Shown here: one piece after another, positions 38,851 through 49,580 of the stretch
How positions within the stretch are numbered: position 1 is the first letter of the stretch
Layout: every line of letters starts with the position of its first letter
Translations under genes and position numbers: made by a program
NCBI GenBank assembly: GCA_019285755.1
Contig: CP079103.1
Coordinates: 248,001-312,000 of the forward strand
DNA: 64,000 nt
Reading direction: 5' to 3'
Source of the DNA: Chitinophaga sp. E66
GTDB taxonomy: Bacteria; Bacteroidota; Bacteroidia; Chitinophagales; Chitinophagaceae
Notes under the pieces: model-generated
Databases searched by the model: none
Told to the model about the DNA's origin: nothing
The model's input: the letters and a program-made list of their open reading frames with translations, nothing else

Positions 38851-41800
38851 ATGTTCAATATATTCATGAAAAGGCCGGTCTTCGCGATCGTCATCTCCGT
38901 TTTTATCGTCTTTCTCGGAGTGCTGGCCATTAATACGCTGCCCACGTCGCAGTTCCCCTCCATCGCGCCGCCGCGCGTGATCGTGAGCGTGGCCTACCCG
39001 GGCGCCAGTGCCGACGTGCTCGTGCAGTCCGTCCTCATCCCAATGGAGAAAGCCGTAAACGGCGTGCCCGGGATGAAATACATGACATCCGATGCCGTGA
39101 GCGCCGGTGAAGCCAATATCCAGGTGGTTTTTGAGCTGGGAACAGATCCCAACCAGGCCGTGGTAAACGTGAAGAACCGTATCGAGCAGGTGACCAGCCG
39201 CTTGCCGGAACTGGTTCAGCGCGAAGGGATCATCGTAAATATCCTGCAGCCGAACATGCTGATGTATGTAAACGTATACAGCAAAGACCCGAAGGCCGAC
39301 GAGAACTTCCTCTACAACTACGCCAACATCAATATCCTCCAGGAGCTGCGCCGTGTTAACGGTATCGGCAGCGCCCAGATCCTCGGCAGCCGCCAGTATG
39401 CCATGCGTATCTGGCTCAAGCCCGACAGGATGCGCGCTTACAATGTATCTACCGAAGAGGTGATGGAAGCCCTCGGCAGCCAGAGCATCATCGGCTCCGG
39501 GCCGCCTGGGCCGAAGCGATGGCAAACGCTCCGAAGCGCTGGAATATGTACTAACCTATCCCGGCCGCTATAACAAACCGGAACAATACAGAGATGTGAT
39601 CATACGCGCTTCTTCGGAAGGCGAAGTGCTATACCTGAAGGATGTAGCGGATGTAGAATTCGGAAGCGAGTTCTATGACATCTATTCTAACCTGAACGGA
39701 CACCCCTCCGCGGCGATCGTATTGAAGCAAACCTACGGCAGTAATGCCAGTGAGGTGATCAAGGACATCAAAGCCAAGCTGAATTCCATCAAAGGCGATT
39801 TCCCGCCGGGAATGGATTACGAGATCAGCTATGACGTTTCCTCGTTCCTGGACGCCTCTATCGAGAAAGTGATCCACACGCTGGGCGAGGCGTTCATTCT
39901 CGTGGCCATCGTGGTGTTCATCTTCCTGGGCGACTGGCGCTCCACGCTCATCCCTACGCTGGCGGTGCCCGTATCGCTGGTGGGCGCTTTTTCTTTATGC
40001 AGGTGTTCGGGCTTACGATCAACCTCATCACGCTGTTTGCGCTGGTACTAGCGATTGGTATCGTGGTGGATAATGCCATCGTGGTGATCGAGGCGGTGCA
40101 TGCGAAGATGGAGGAAGAGCATTTGTCGCCCTATGCGGCTACAGTGAAAGTGGTGCATGAGATCAGCGGGGCGATCGTAGCCATTACGTTCGTGATGGCG
40201 GCGGTGTTTATTCCCGTGGCATTCATGACCGGCCCGGTAGGTATCTTCTACCGGCAGTTCGCCATTACCATGGCCACGTCCATCGTTTTGTCGGGTGTGG
40301 TGGCGCTGACGCTGACGCCGGTACTTTGCGCCATGATCCTGAAGAACAATCACGGAAAGCCGAAAAAGAAAAACCCCATCGATTTGTTCATAGACGGGTT
40401 TAACCGTGTATTCGGCAAGCTGACCGTACGGTACGAGAAACTGCTGCGGGCCATCGTGAACCGCCGGGTAGTCACCTGGGTGGTACTGCTGGCCTGCTGC
40501 GCCGGAATCTTCGGTATATCCAAAAGTCTGCCGTCCGGTTTTATTCCGAATGAAGACCAGGGTATGATCTACGCCATCGTGCAGACACCTCCCGGTTCCA
40601 CGCTGGAGCGTACCAACGAGATTTCGCGGAAGCTGCAGGAGATTGCCGAGAAAGTAGAAGGTATCCGTTCGGTGTCTGCATTGGCGGGGTATGAGGTGTT
40701 GACGGAAGGCCGCGGCTCTAACGCGGGTACCTGCCTTATCAACCTGGAAGAATGGTCGAAACGCAAGCACAACGTAAACGAGATCATCGAAGAGCTGGAA
40801 GAAAAAGCGAAGGAGATCCCCGGCGCTACGATCGAGTTCTTCGGTCCCCGGCCGTTCCGGGATATGGAGCAGCGGGTGGTTTCGCCCTTCGTTTGCTGGA
40901 CAAGACCAATAACGATGATTACAAGGAACTCGAAAAGGTAAATGATCAGTTCATGGAGGCATTGCACAAACGCAAGGAGCTGACGGGACTGTTCACCTTC
41001 TTCAGCGCCAACTACCCGCAATACGAGTTGCAGATCGATAATAAAGCGGCCATGCAGAAAGGCGTGTCTATCGGCAAAGCGATGGATAACCTGTCGATTT
41101 TGATCGGTAGTACCTATGAACTGGGCTTCGTACGATTCGGTACTGCCCTCAAGGTATACGTGCAGGCCTCGCCGGAATACCGCGCGCTGCCCGATGACCT
41201 GATGAAGCTGTATGTGAAAAACGACCGTGACGAAATGGTGCCGTATTCAGCATTTATGTCCATTAAGAAGTCACATGGCCTGAATGAGATCACGCGGTAT
41301 AATATGTATACTTCTTCCGCTATCCGCGGGGAGCCTGCGGCTGGTTACAGCAGTGGTGAAGCCATCGAGGCTATCCGGCAGGTAGCGGCGCAGACGCTGC
41401 CCAGGGGGTATGATATCGACTGGGAAGGATTGTCGAAGGATGAGTCTGAGCGCGGGAATGAAGCGTTGTACATCTTCCTGATCGTACTGGCGTTCGTGTA
41501 CCTCATCCTGGCGGCACAGTACGAAAGCTTCATCCTGCCGCTGGCGGTAGTGTTATCGTTGCCCGCGGGGGTATTTGGCGCCTTCCTGCTGGTGAAGCTC
41601 ATGGGCCTGGCCAATGACATCTATGCACAGGTGGGACTGGTGATGCTGGTGGGCTTGCTGGGTAAGAACGCGGTGCTGATCGTGGAGTTTGCCGTGCAGA
41701 AGCACCGGTCGGGTATGCCCGTACTGGAAGCCGCGATCGAAGGGGCGCGGGTGCGTTTCCGCCCGATCCTCATGACTTCCCTGGCGTTCATCGCCGGCCT

Positions 41801-42011
41801 GATCCCGCTGGTGTTCGCAACGGGCCCCGGCGCCATCGGCAACCGGACCATCGGCGCCGCTTCGGCTGGCGGTATGTTGCTGGGTACCATCGGCGGGGTG
41901 CTGGTCATCCCCGGTCTCTATTACATATTCGGCCGGATCGCCGAGAAGCGGAAGCTGATCCGCGACGAAGAAGAAAATCCATTAACAGAAGAATTAGAAC
42001 ACAATGTTTAA
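38851..42011 (+). CDS. RND-family inner-membrane efflux transporter (AcrB/HAE1 type)
   Basis: About 1053 residues, normal for the family. The start MFNIFMKRPVFAIVISVFIV is typical. Conserved segments follow: TSQFPSIAPPRVIVSVAYPG, the TM4 charged motif ALVLAIGIVVDNAIVVIEAV (two Asp equivalents partly present as D-N), and the C-terminal bundle GLVMLVGLLGKNAVLIVEFA and RPILMTSLAFIAGLIPLVF. Breaks near 39510, 39990 and 40895 are single-base. It exports drugs or toxic compounds by proton antiport. Substrate unknown. Confidence 0.93.
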
Positions 42012-43429
42012 AAGTCGATATATCACATACATCGCCATCGGCGGCGCCTGCCTGGGATACACGGCCTGTAAGATCCCCGCCGTAACGGGGCGCGAGGCCG
42101 ACAAGAACGTGCCGGCCGCCTTTAACGATGCGCCGGGCGCCAGCGCGGCTCCGTGGCGTGGAAAGGATTTTTCGCCGATGCCGATCTTGCCGCCCTGATC
42201 GATACCGCCCTGGTGCGCAACCAGGAGCTGAACATCGCGCTGCAGGAAATCGCAATCACGAGAAATGAAGTGCGCGCACGGAAAGGAGAGTACCTCCCCT
42301 CCGTAGCGCTTCGCGCAGGAGCCGGCGTGGAGAAGGTAGGCCGATACACCAGCCAGGGCGCTAACGACGCCAATACGGAAATCAAAGAAGGGAAGGAAAT
42401 GCCCGAGCCGCTGGGCGACTTCCTCATCGGTGCATTTGCCAGCTGGGAAGTGGATATCTGGCACAAGCTCCGCAACGCCAAAGATGCCGCCGCCGCCAGG
42501 TACCTCGCTACCGTCGAAGGCAGGAACTTCGTCATCACTAACCTGATCGCTGAGATCGCCGCTTCGTATTACGAACTGCTGGCGCTCGACAAGCAGCTGG
42601 AGATCGTGGAGCAGAATATCGCCATCCAGTCGAATGCATTGAACGTAGTAAAGCTGCAGAAAGAAGCCACGCGTGTAACTGAACTCGCGGTGCGCAAGTT
42701 TGAAGCGGAAGTGCTGCGGACACAAAGCCTCCGGTTCGATATCCTCCAGCGCATCACCGAAACCGAAAATAAGATCAACTTCCTGCTGGGCCGCTATCCG
42801 CAACCTATCCACCGGAACGATCAGACCTTCGGCACGGCCACAGCCAAAATAGCCTCGGGCATCCCCGCGGATCTGTTGGCCAACCGGCCCGACATCCGCC
42901 AGGCGGAGCTTAATCTCGCCGCCGCGAAGCTGGATGTGAAATCCGCCCGCGCACAGTTCTACCCCTCACTGGGAATTACCGCAGGCGTAGGGTACAGGGC
43001 CTTCAATCCCTCGTACCTCGTCAAAACGCCGGAGTCGTTGCTGTACTCCATCGCGGGCGACCTCGTAGCGCCGCTGGTAAACAGGAATGCCATCAAGGCG
43101 GCATACCTCAATGCCAATGCGAAACAGATACAATCCGTTTATGAATACGAACGGACGATCCTGAACGCATATGTGGAGGTGGTTAATCAATTGTCGAAGA
43201 TCGGCAACCTGGACAAGCGCAGCGCGTTCAGGTAAAGCAGGTAGATGCGCTGACGCAGTCCATCGAAATATCGAACAGCCTCTTTTCTTCCGCGCGTGCG
43301 GATTATATGGAAGTGCTGCTGACCCAACGCGACGCGCTGGAGTCGAAGTTTGAACTGATAGAGACACAATTGCAGCAGATGCAGGCGCTGGTAGGCGTAT
43401 ACCGCGCCCTGGGCGGCGGTTGGAAATAA
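42004..43429 (+). CDS. Outer-membrane efflux channel (TolC/NodT family lipoprotein)
   Basis: About 475 residues. A lipoprotein signal (cysteine in YTACKIP, residue 22) precedes two outer-membrane-efflux repeats; NodT-like features include SWEVDIWHKLRNAKDAA, IPADLLANRPDIRQAELNLA and a C-terminal QLQQMQALVGVYRALGGGW. Breaks near 42155 and 43230 are single-base. It overlaps the transporter gene by 8 bases and forms the exit duct of the pump. Confidence 0.92.
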
Positions 43430-43457
43430 TAAGCATGAAAAACCGCAATCCGTTAAA

Positions 43458-43491
43458 CAGGCCCCGCATCATAGCGGGGCCTGTTCTTTTT
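43458..43491 (+). terminator. Terminator of the RND efflux operon
   Basis: CAGGCCCCGC (43458-43467) pairs with GCGGGGCCTG (43474-43483), followed by TTCTTTTT. Confidence 0.88.
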
Positions 43492-43576
43492 ACCAAGGGT
43501 AAATTTACACTGGCTTCGGGAAGATAGTATAATATTGTGCTGTACATCTTGAATAGCTTGTTATCAAATCGTATCC

Positions 43577-44357
43577 ATGCCATTACCTTACCCGCGCCTG
43601 CTCCTGGCGGCTTCGTTATTCTCTGCGTTAACTGCAGGCGCACAATCCGCAAAGCGGCCCAATGTATTGGTGCTGCTCACAGATGATCAGCGCTTCAATA
43701 CCATTCATGCCCTGGGTAACCCGGAGATCCATACCCCGAATATGGACAGGCTGGTGAAAGAGGGTACAACGTTTACACAGGCACATATCATGGGCTCGTT
43801 GGGCGGCGCTGTTTGCGCGCCGAGCAGGGCCATGCTGCTGACTTCCCGCCCTGTGTTTGGCGTACATGAAGACGGCGGCAATATACCTGCGTCTGAAAAG
43901 ACATTTGCAGAAGTATACCGGGAGAACGGCTACCAGACCTTCTCCACAGGTAAATGGCATAGCGACTATGCGTCTTTCAACCGCTCGTTTGCCTCCGGCG
44001 ATAATATCTTCTTTGGCGGCATGCATACGGAGCAGGCCGGCGGCCACTGGCAGCCGAAGCTCCATCATTACGATACATCCGGGAAATACAAGCATCCTTA
44101 TAACGGTGGGCAATTCTCCTCGATTTGTTATGCAGATGCGGCCATCCGGTTTATCGGACAACGGCATGCTGATCCTTTCCTCATGTATGTGGCTTTCACT
44201 GCGCCCCACGATCCCGCACCCCGCCGGAGGAATTCCTGCGGCTATATGATACGTCGAACATAGCGTTGCCCGCTAATTTCATGACCCGGCATCCTTTCGA
44301 CAATGTCCCGGTCTGGTGAAAATGGAAATCGCAAAGTATTACGCCATGATCAAGTGA
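43577..44357 (+). CDS. Truncated secreted sulfatase
   Basis: About 260 residues instead of the usual 450-550. The signal peptide ends near TAGAQS. The sulfatase N-terminus NVLVLLTDDQRF gives metal-binding Asp residues, and GAVCAPSRAML holds the C-x-P-S-R site whose Cys (about 80) is converted to formylglycine; TGKWHSD is also present. After two single-base repairs (near 44218 and 44312) the frame still stops at KMEIAKYYAMIK, exactly where normal sulfatases continue into the second half. Residual function is unlikely, so I regard it as a gene remnant. Confidence 0.75.
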
Positions 44358-44373
44358 AATAACGTATTTCGAC

Positions 44374-44400
44374 AGGGCCATCCATAGGGTGGCCCTTTTT
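44374..44400 (+). terminator. Terminator after the sulfatase remnant
   Basis: AGGGCCATCC pairs with GGGTGGCCCT (one G-T pair) and is followed by TTTTT. Confidence 0.82.
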
Positions 44401-44517
44401 CGTTTAGGCATGGCAATGAACGGGTTTTCCGCATCGCGCAAATAGTTTTCCGATTTCGATCATATGTTAAAGTTTTACTTGCGCACCTTTGCTCCCTCAT
44501 AACAAAGCATAAAAAAA

Positions 44518-44560
44518 AGCCGCACAGCGCCAACTGTACGGCTATCCGCCTTGTGGGCGG
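44518..44560. promoter_or_regulatory. Paired hairpins in the leader of the TonB receptor gene
   Basis: Hairpin one: AGCCG-ACAG (44518-44527) with CTGT-CGGCT (44534-44543). Hairpin two: CCGCC (44546-44550) with GGCGG (44556-44560). Hairpin one is preceded by an eight-A run, so on the minus strand it is a textbook terminator. On the plus strand it lies in the leader 28-70 bases before the receptor ATG and may control expression or block antisense transcription. Confidence 0.55.
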
Positions 44561-44587
44561 AGCTTTCAATCGTTCAAATTTCAAGCG

Positions 44588-46979
44588 ATGCAATATAAGC
44601 AAATATTGTTAACGGGCTTACTATGCCTGTCCGTTTTCATGCTCCGGGCGCAGCAACCAGCGTCGGTTTCGGGGACGGTAAAAGATAAAGGCGGCGCTCC
44701 GTCCCGGGCGCGTCAGTCAGAGTAACCGGCTCCCGCCTCGGGGTCTCCGCAGACTTCCAGGGCGCATATCTCCTCGGCAATATTAAGCCTGGCACATACA
44801 ACATTGAATTCTTCGCTATCGGCTTTTCCCGCATAGTTAAGACCATTACCGTCCGTGCCGGCGAAAAAGCCAGGCTGGACGTGCAGCTTAACCAGCAGGC
44901 GGCCGAAGTAAAGGAAGTGAACATCACCGGGATGACCGCCAATCAGCAGGTCAACCGTCAGGCCTACGCCATAACATCCATAGACGCCAGGCCCCTGCAC
45001 AATAGTTCCCAGGATCTTAACCAGGTATTAGGTAAAGTGGCCGGTGTAAGGGTGCGTGAAGATGGCGGCCTGGGCTCCAGCTTTAACTTCTCACTCAACG
45101 GTTTCTCCGGCCGGCAGGTAAAGATTTTCCTGGACGGTATTCCAATGGATAACTTCGGTTCTTCGCTGTCGCTGAACAATATCCCTATTAACCTGGCGGA
45201 ACGTATAGAAGTTTATAAAGGCGTTGTGCCAATCTGGCTGGGCGCGGATGCTTTGGGCGGAGCGGTCAATATCGTTACCAATACCCGTATGCAACAATAC
45301 GTGGACGTATCCTACTCCTACGGTTCCTTTAACACCCATCGTGGCGCCGTTAGTGCACGGTACACCGATCAGCAGTCAGGTTTCACGATCATGGGGAATC
45401 TCTTTCAAAACTATTCCGATAACAACTACTGGGTCCATTCCGGCGTGACCGACCTCAATACCCTGATCATCGGGCCGGAGCAACGCCTCCGCCGGTTCCA
45501 CGACCGGTATAAATCCGAATCGGCGCAGGTGGAAGTAGGCGTTAGCGGTAAGCGCTATGCCGATAATCTTTTATTGGGCATCATTTTGTCGCAGAACGAC
45601 CGTGAGATTCAGACCGCCGCGCAAATGTCTAAAGTGTTTGGCGGCTGGAAGCAGCTAAGCAATACCATCATGCCTACACTGAAATATAAGAAATCCGATC
45701 TCTTTGTGAAAGGGCTCGATTTCAATATGTACGGCAGTTACAATTTCGGGAGCACCCGCAACGTGGATACGTTGAACCGCGTATATAACTGGGCCGGCGA
45801 GTATAAGGACAATACCTTCAACGAGCAGGGCAATTACGTGCCCGGCGGTGAAAACAGCCGGAGCCTTTACAAGTTCTCCAACAACCTGGCCATCGCTAAT
45901 GCCAATGTCAGCTACAAGATCGGAGGTGGGCATTCCGCAGGCATCAACTATACCCTCTCCAACTTCGACCGGGAAGGACGCGATCCCCTGAAGCCAAACG
46001 AGGAAGCGTATGAGCATCCGCAAACGCTCCGCAAGTCGGTGATCGGGCTGGGATACAAATATGATTACAAGTCCCGCTGGTCTACTTCGCTGTTCGCCAA
46101 GCAGTATATCATTCGCGGCGAGTCGGCGCAACGCGTGGATATCTACACCAATCCACATTGGGAACCTATTCATGACGACTTGTCCAGTACGGGTTACGGC
46201 ATCGCCTCCGCGTATTTCCTGTTCAACTGGCTGCAATTGAAAATGTCTTATGAGAAGACGTACCGTTTGCCGGAGGGCGACGAGATGTTCGGTGATGGCA
46301 TCAACCATGTAGCCAATAAGAACCTCCGCCCGGAGAACAGCAACAACGTTAACCTCGGTGCCGTATTCAATTACCTGTTCGGCGATAAGCATAAGCTTTT
46401 GGTGGAAGGTAATTTTATCCTGCGCGATGCGAAAGACTTTATCCGTGTAGACCTGGTCGATACGCGGACCCAATCCGTGAATATCCGTGGGGTGCGAAAC
46501 ACGGGGTGGATGCCGATGTGAAGTACGCGTACCTGGATATATTCACTGCGGCCGCTAACGCCACCTATCAGCATCTCATCAATACCACGCGGTTCGAAAC
46601 GCCCGGAAGCAATGTGGAAAGCGCAATTTATAAGGACCAGATCCCCAACATTCCTTACTTATTCGGCAATTTCGACCTGGGCATCAAGTTCAAAAAGGTA
46701 GGCTTTTCTCATGCAAGGCTGGGAGTGAATTATCACCTGAACTACGTGCATGCTTATTACCTCAAATGGCCGAGCCTCGGGTACAGCTGGGATAAGAACG
46801 AGATACCGCAGCAGCTTTCGCACGATGTATCCGCCACGTATACGCTGAAGAACGGGAAGTACAACTTATCCCTCGAATGCCGCAACCTGACAGATGAGCG
46901 CCTGTACGACAACTTCCTTATGCAGAAGCCCGGCCGTGCCTTCTACGTTAAGCTCCGCTATTTCCTGAGCAAATATTAA
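44588..46979 (+). CDS. TonB-dependent outer-membrane receptor (siderophore/iron-type)
   Basis: About 797 residues. A signal peptide (LCLSVFMLRAQQ) and CarboxypepD_reg domain (ASVSGTVKDKG) are followed by a plug (INLAERIEVYKGVVPIWLGA, ALGGAVNIVTNT) and a barrel that ends in the C-terminal aromatic FYVKLRYFLSKY. Breaks near 44700 and 46505 are single-base. The next gene is a DUF4374 lipoprotein, a pairing commonly seen in iron/siderophore uptake loci of Bacteroidota. It is not SusC-like. Two hairpins sit in its leader. Confidence 0.88.
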
Positions 46980-47003
46980 TCTAACATACAGAACTATAAC
47001 AAC

Positions 47004-48245
47004 ATGAGAAAAGTACACTTGGGATTGCCGGCCCTGGCAGCCGCCATGATCCTCACCGCAGCCTCCTGTTCCAGCGACAAGAACGATGTGAACCCCGGCG
47101 ATCTTGTGAATGAAGACAACAGCACCTTCGTCATCGCCGTAACGGCCGATGGAAGCTCTTCCGAAGCCACCGATTACGTGATCCAGAGCAAAGACCTCAT
47201 GTCTGGCGTGATCACCCCGGTAGGGCAGGGTATCGAACAGAAGAGCTACCGCATGTACGAAGTGGTAGGCAAAACCCTGCTGAGCATCACCTACCAGGGT
47301 ACCAACGTAGTACCGGGGTATGCGCTGAATGACAAAGGCATCCTCACCAAGAAGAACGGCGAGTTCTCTATCCTTCGCCTCCATGCCCGCGGCGTGGTGG
47401 ACAACGATAGGATGTTCGGCATGTTCTGCCCCGCGACGGATCGGCGGAAGCCACCTTCTATGAGATCAACGCCACCAACATGGGGTGACGAAGCAAGCGA
47501 AGATCAACGTATTTGAAACCGCCAATAACTGGAAAGAATGGGCGTATTTCAATGATGTTCGCCTGTTCGGCGGTAAAGTGATCGCGCCTTTCTTCCAGAT
47601 CAGGAATTCCAATTTCGATACACAGTATGCTGACTCCGCATACCTCGCCGTGTTCTCTTATCCTGAACTGAAACTGGAAAAAGTGATCAGGATGAGCGTA
47701 CCGGCACCCTGGGCCGTTATGCCTCCAACGACGTGCTGGCCATCACGGAAGGCGGCGACGCTTACGCCTATTCCGCCGCCGGCGCTATCGCCGCGGGCAA
47801 TGTGCCTTCCGCAAAGCCCTCCGGTATCCTGCGCATCAAAGCCGGCACTACTGAATTCGATAAAGATTACTTCTTTAACATCGAAACCGCTACCGGTGGT
47901 TATAAGCTCTGCGGGATGAAATACATCGGCGGCGGCAAAGCCCTGGCGCAGATATTCAGCTTCAAAGACCACGTTGCGGCAGACAAATGGACGAACCGCG
48001 ATTGCAAACTGGCCATTATCGACTTCAACACCAAAGCCATTACTTATGTAGACGGCGTGCCCCTGCATACCGGCGGCAGCCTACAGTATGGTTGCGTGAT
48101 CGATAAGACCACGGCTTACCTGCAGGTGCAGAACACGGCCGATGGTATTCATATTTACAAGGTGGACCTCGCTGCCGCCAAAGGCACGAAAGGTGCGAAA
48201 GTGCAGGGTAAAGCGGTGATGGGCCTCTTTAAAATGACGAAATAG
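47004..48245 (+). CDS. DUF4374 lipoprotein
   Basis: About 414 residues. The lipobox lies in MILTAASCSSDKND (Cys near 23). The body is a beta-propeller-like DUF4374 domain (STFVIAVTADGSSSEATDYV, then GVDPYLAVF-type segments such as SAYLAVFSYPELKLEKVIR, and CKLAIIDFNTKAITYVDGVP). Breaks near 47430, 47485 and 47695 are single-base. It lies 24 bases after the TonB receptor and probably assists ligand capture at the cell surface or periplasm; that role is inferred. Confidence 0.85.
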
Positions 48246-48277
48246 GAAATTTTCTCACCGATCGATATATATAATGG

Positions 48278-48319
48278 AACGCCGTCGCCGCAGCAATCGC
48301 TGCGGCGACGGCGTTTTTT
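48278..48319 (+). terminator. Very strong terminator with 17-bp perfect stem
   Basis: The arms 48278-48294 and 48299-48315 are perfectly complementary (core CGCCGTCGCCGCAG) around the tetraloop AATC, followed by six T residues. It ends only 15 bases before the next start codon. Confidence 0.92.
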
Positions 48320-48334
48320 CGTATATTCAACCCC

Positions 48335-49006
48335 ATGCGGAAATCCCCTATCTACCCCTGCCCCTCTTCGCATTGGCGCTATGCTGCGCCTGCACCTCAT
48401 CAGAAGCTTATCGCAGCCAGGCGAACGAGCTGGAAAAACAAGGCCGCCATGCCGAAGCCCTGCGCCTGCTCGATAAAGCCATCAGAAAAGAACCGACGAA
48501 TATCCGCGCCCTGCTCGACAGGGGCACGGATCACGCCATCCTCGGCCACTACGATTCCGCGGTTGCCGATTACTCCATGGTCATCGCGCTCGACTGGCGC
48601 AATACGCTCGCCTACGTCAACCGCGGCAAAAACAAGAAGCGCATGGAGAATTACGCCGCCGCCATTACGGACTTCAACAGCGCCATAGACATCAAAGGCG
48701 GTGAAGAAAAAGGAACGGACAAGAAGCACAGCGCCATCATCAACAACGGCTACGAATTCGATGTGAAGATGGCGGAGATCCGCTTTGAACGGGGATCGCC
48801 TACTTCTACGTGGACAGCTTCCAACGCGCGTTCAGCGACTTCAATTTCGCTCTCAAGGCAAATTATGCGGTGCCGGAAAGTTATTTCTGGCGGGGATTCG
48901 TCTACCTCCAGCACGGGAAAACCGACCTGGCCTGCCAGGATCTTCACAAAGCCGCCGCCCTCGGCGATAAAGACGCCAGGCCGAAATCAAGACTCACTGC
49001 CCCTGA
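48335..49006 (+). CDS. TPR-repeat lipoprotein
   Basis: About 224 residues. After one C is restored near 48365 the start reads MRKSPIYPCPLFALALCCAC, a lipoprotein signal. Four or five TPR units follow (HAEALRLLDKAIRKEPTNIR, YDSAVADYSMVIALDWRNTL, YAAAITDFNSAIDI, FQRAFSDFNFALKANY, KTDLACQDLHKAAALGDKDA). A single-base gap near 48975 restores the end QAEIKTHCP. Probably a protein-interaction lipoprotein; function unknown. Confidence 0.75.
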
Positions 49007-49029
49007 TTCCAATTTTTAAAGCTTCATCT

Positions 49030-49168
49030 TACGTCAAACCTACGTTCATCCTCCGTCCAACCTCCGTCGAACTGCCGTCAAACCCTTGCCAACACTGGAC
49101 GTCGACGGAGGATCGACGGAGGTTGGACGGAGGACGGATGCATTATTTGTTGATAATCAATGCAATAG
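49030..49168. repeat. Composite hairpin repeat module R4 (stem unit ATCCTCCGTCC)
   Basis: It uses the same unit as R1, 48 kb away. Left-arm copies and variants lie at about 49042-49080, the core AACCCTTGCCAACACTGGACG at 49081-49101 and reverse-complement copies (GACGGAGGAT, GACGGAGGTT, GACGGAGGAC) at 49102-49138. The dyad TTGATAATCAA (49150-49160) follows. Confidence 0.75.
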
Positions 49169-49239
49169 TTATTTGACATTACAGGGCGTATTGTAACGGA
49201 TTGGTTAAGACAGGTAACTGCTTGTAGCACAGACGTTGG

Positions 49240-49286
49240 TCCAAACCTAAGCCAGCACTGAACCCCACAGAAGGATTACTGAAGGG
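49240..49286. repeat. Degenerate repeat module R5
   Basis: A core-like AAACCTAAGCCAGCACTGAA (49243-49262) followed by GAAGGAT and GAAGGG remnants (49270-49286). The left arm is almost absent. It lies between R4 and R6, and the spacing resembles that of the 1.1-1.6 kb array. Confidence 0.45.
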
Positions 49287-49386
49287 TTGTAGATATGTAT
49301 TTGAGAATTAAGTATTTAGGATTGATATTTTTATTGACAACTTCACGACGGGTTGGTCAAGTGCTTTAGGGGCTTCTGACAGTAAA

Positions 49387-49567
49387 GCTTCGCTTATCCT
49401 TCGCTTATCCTTCGCTTATCCTTCGCTTATCCTTCGCTTAAACACCCTCAAACCCAAGCCAGTAGCGAACGCAAGCGAAGGATAAGCGAAGGATGATAGT
49501 ATGATTGATTGATTATCAATGCAGTAGAGGCGATGTAAGAATAGGTGTTTTGTCACAGTATGGTCAG
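49387..49567. repeat. Composite hairpin repeat module R6 (stem unit ATCCTTCGCTT)
   Basis: Four perfect tandem copies of an 11-base unit (CGCTTATCCTT) plus partials lie at 49389-49440. The core ACACCCTCAAACCCAAGCC is at about 49442-49460 and the inverted copies (AAGCGAAGGAT) at 49473-49494. A flank follows, with TGATTGATTATCAATGC (49502-49518) and TTTGTCACAGTATGGTCAGG (49548-49567). The core prefix ACACCCTCAAACCC is shared exactly with R1. Confidence 0.78.
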
Positions 49568-49580
49568 GTGGTTGCCGGGG

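Noticed and set aside
44518..44543. Cobalamin or TPP riboswitch before the TonB receptor
   Set aside because: Only two simple hairpins are present; the conserved riboswitch boxes are not seen.
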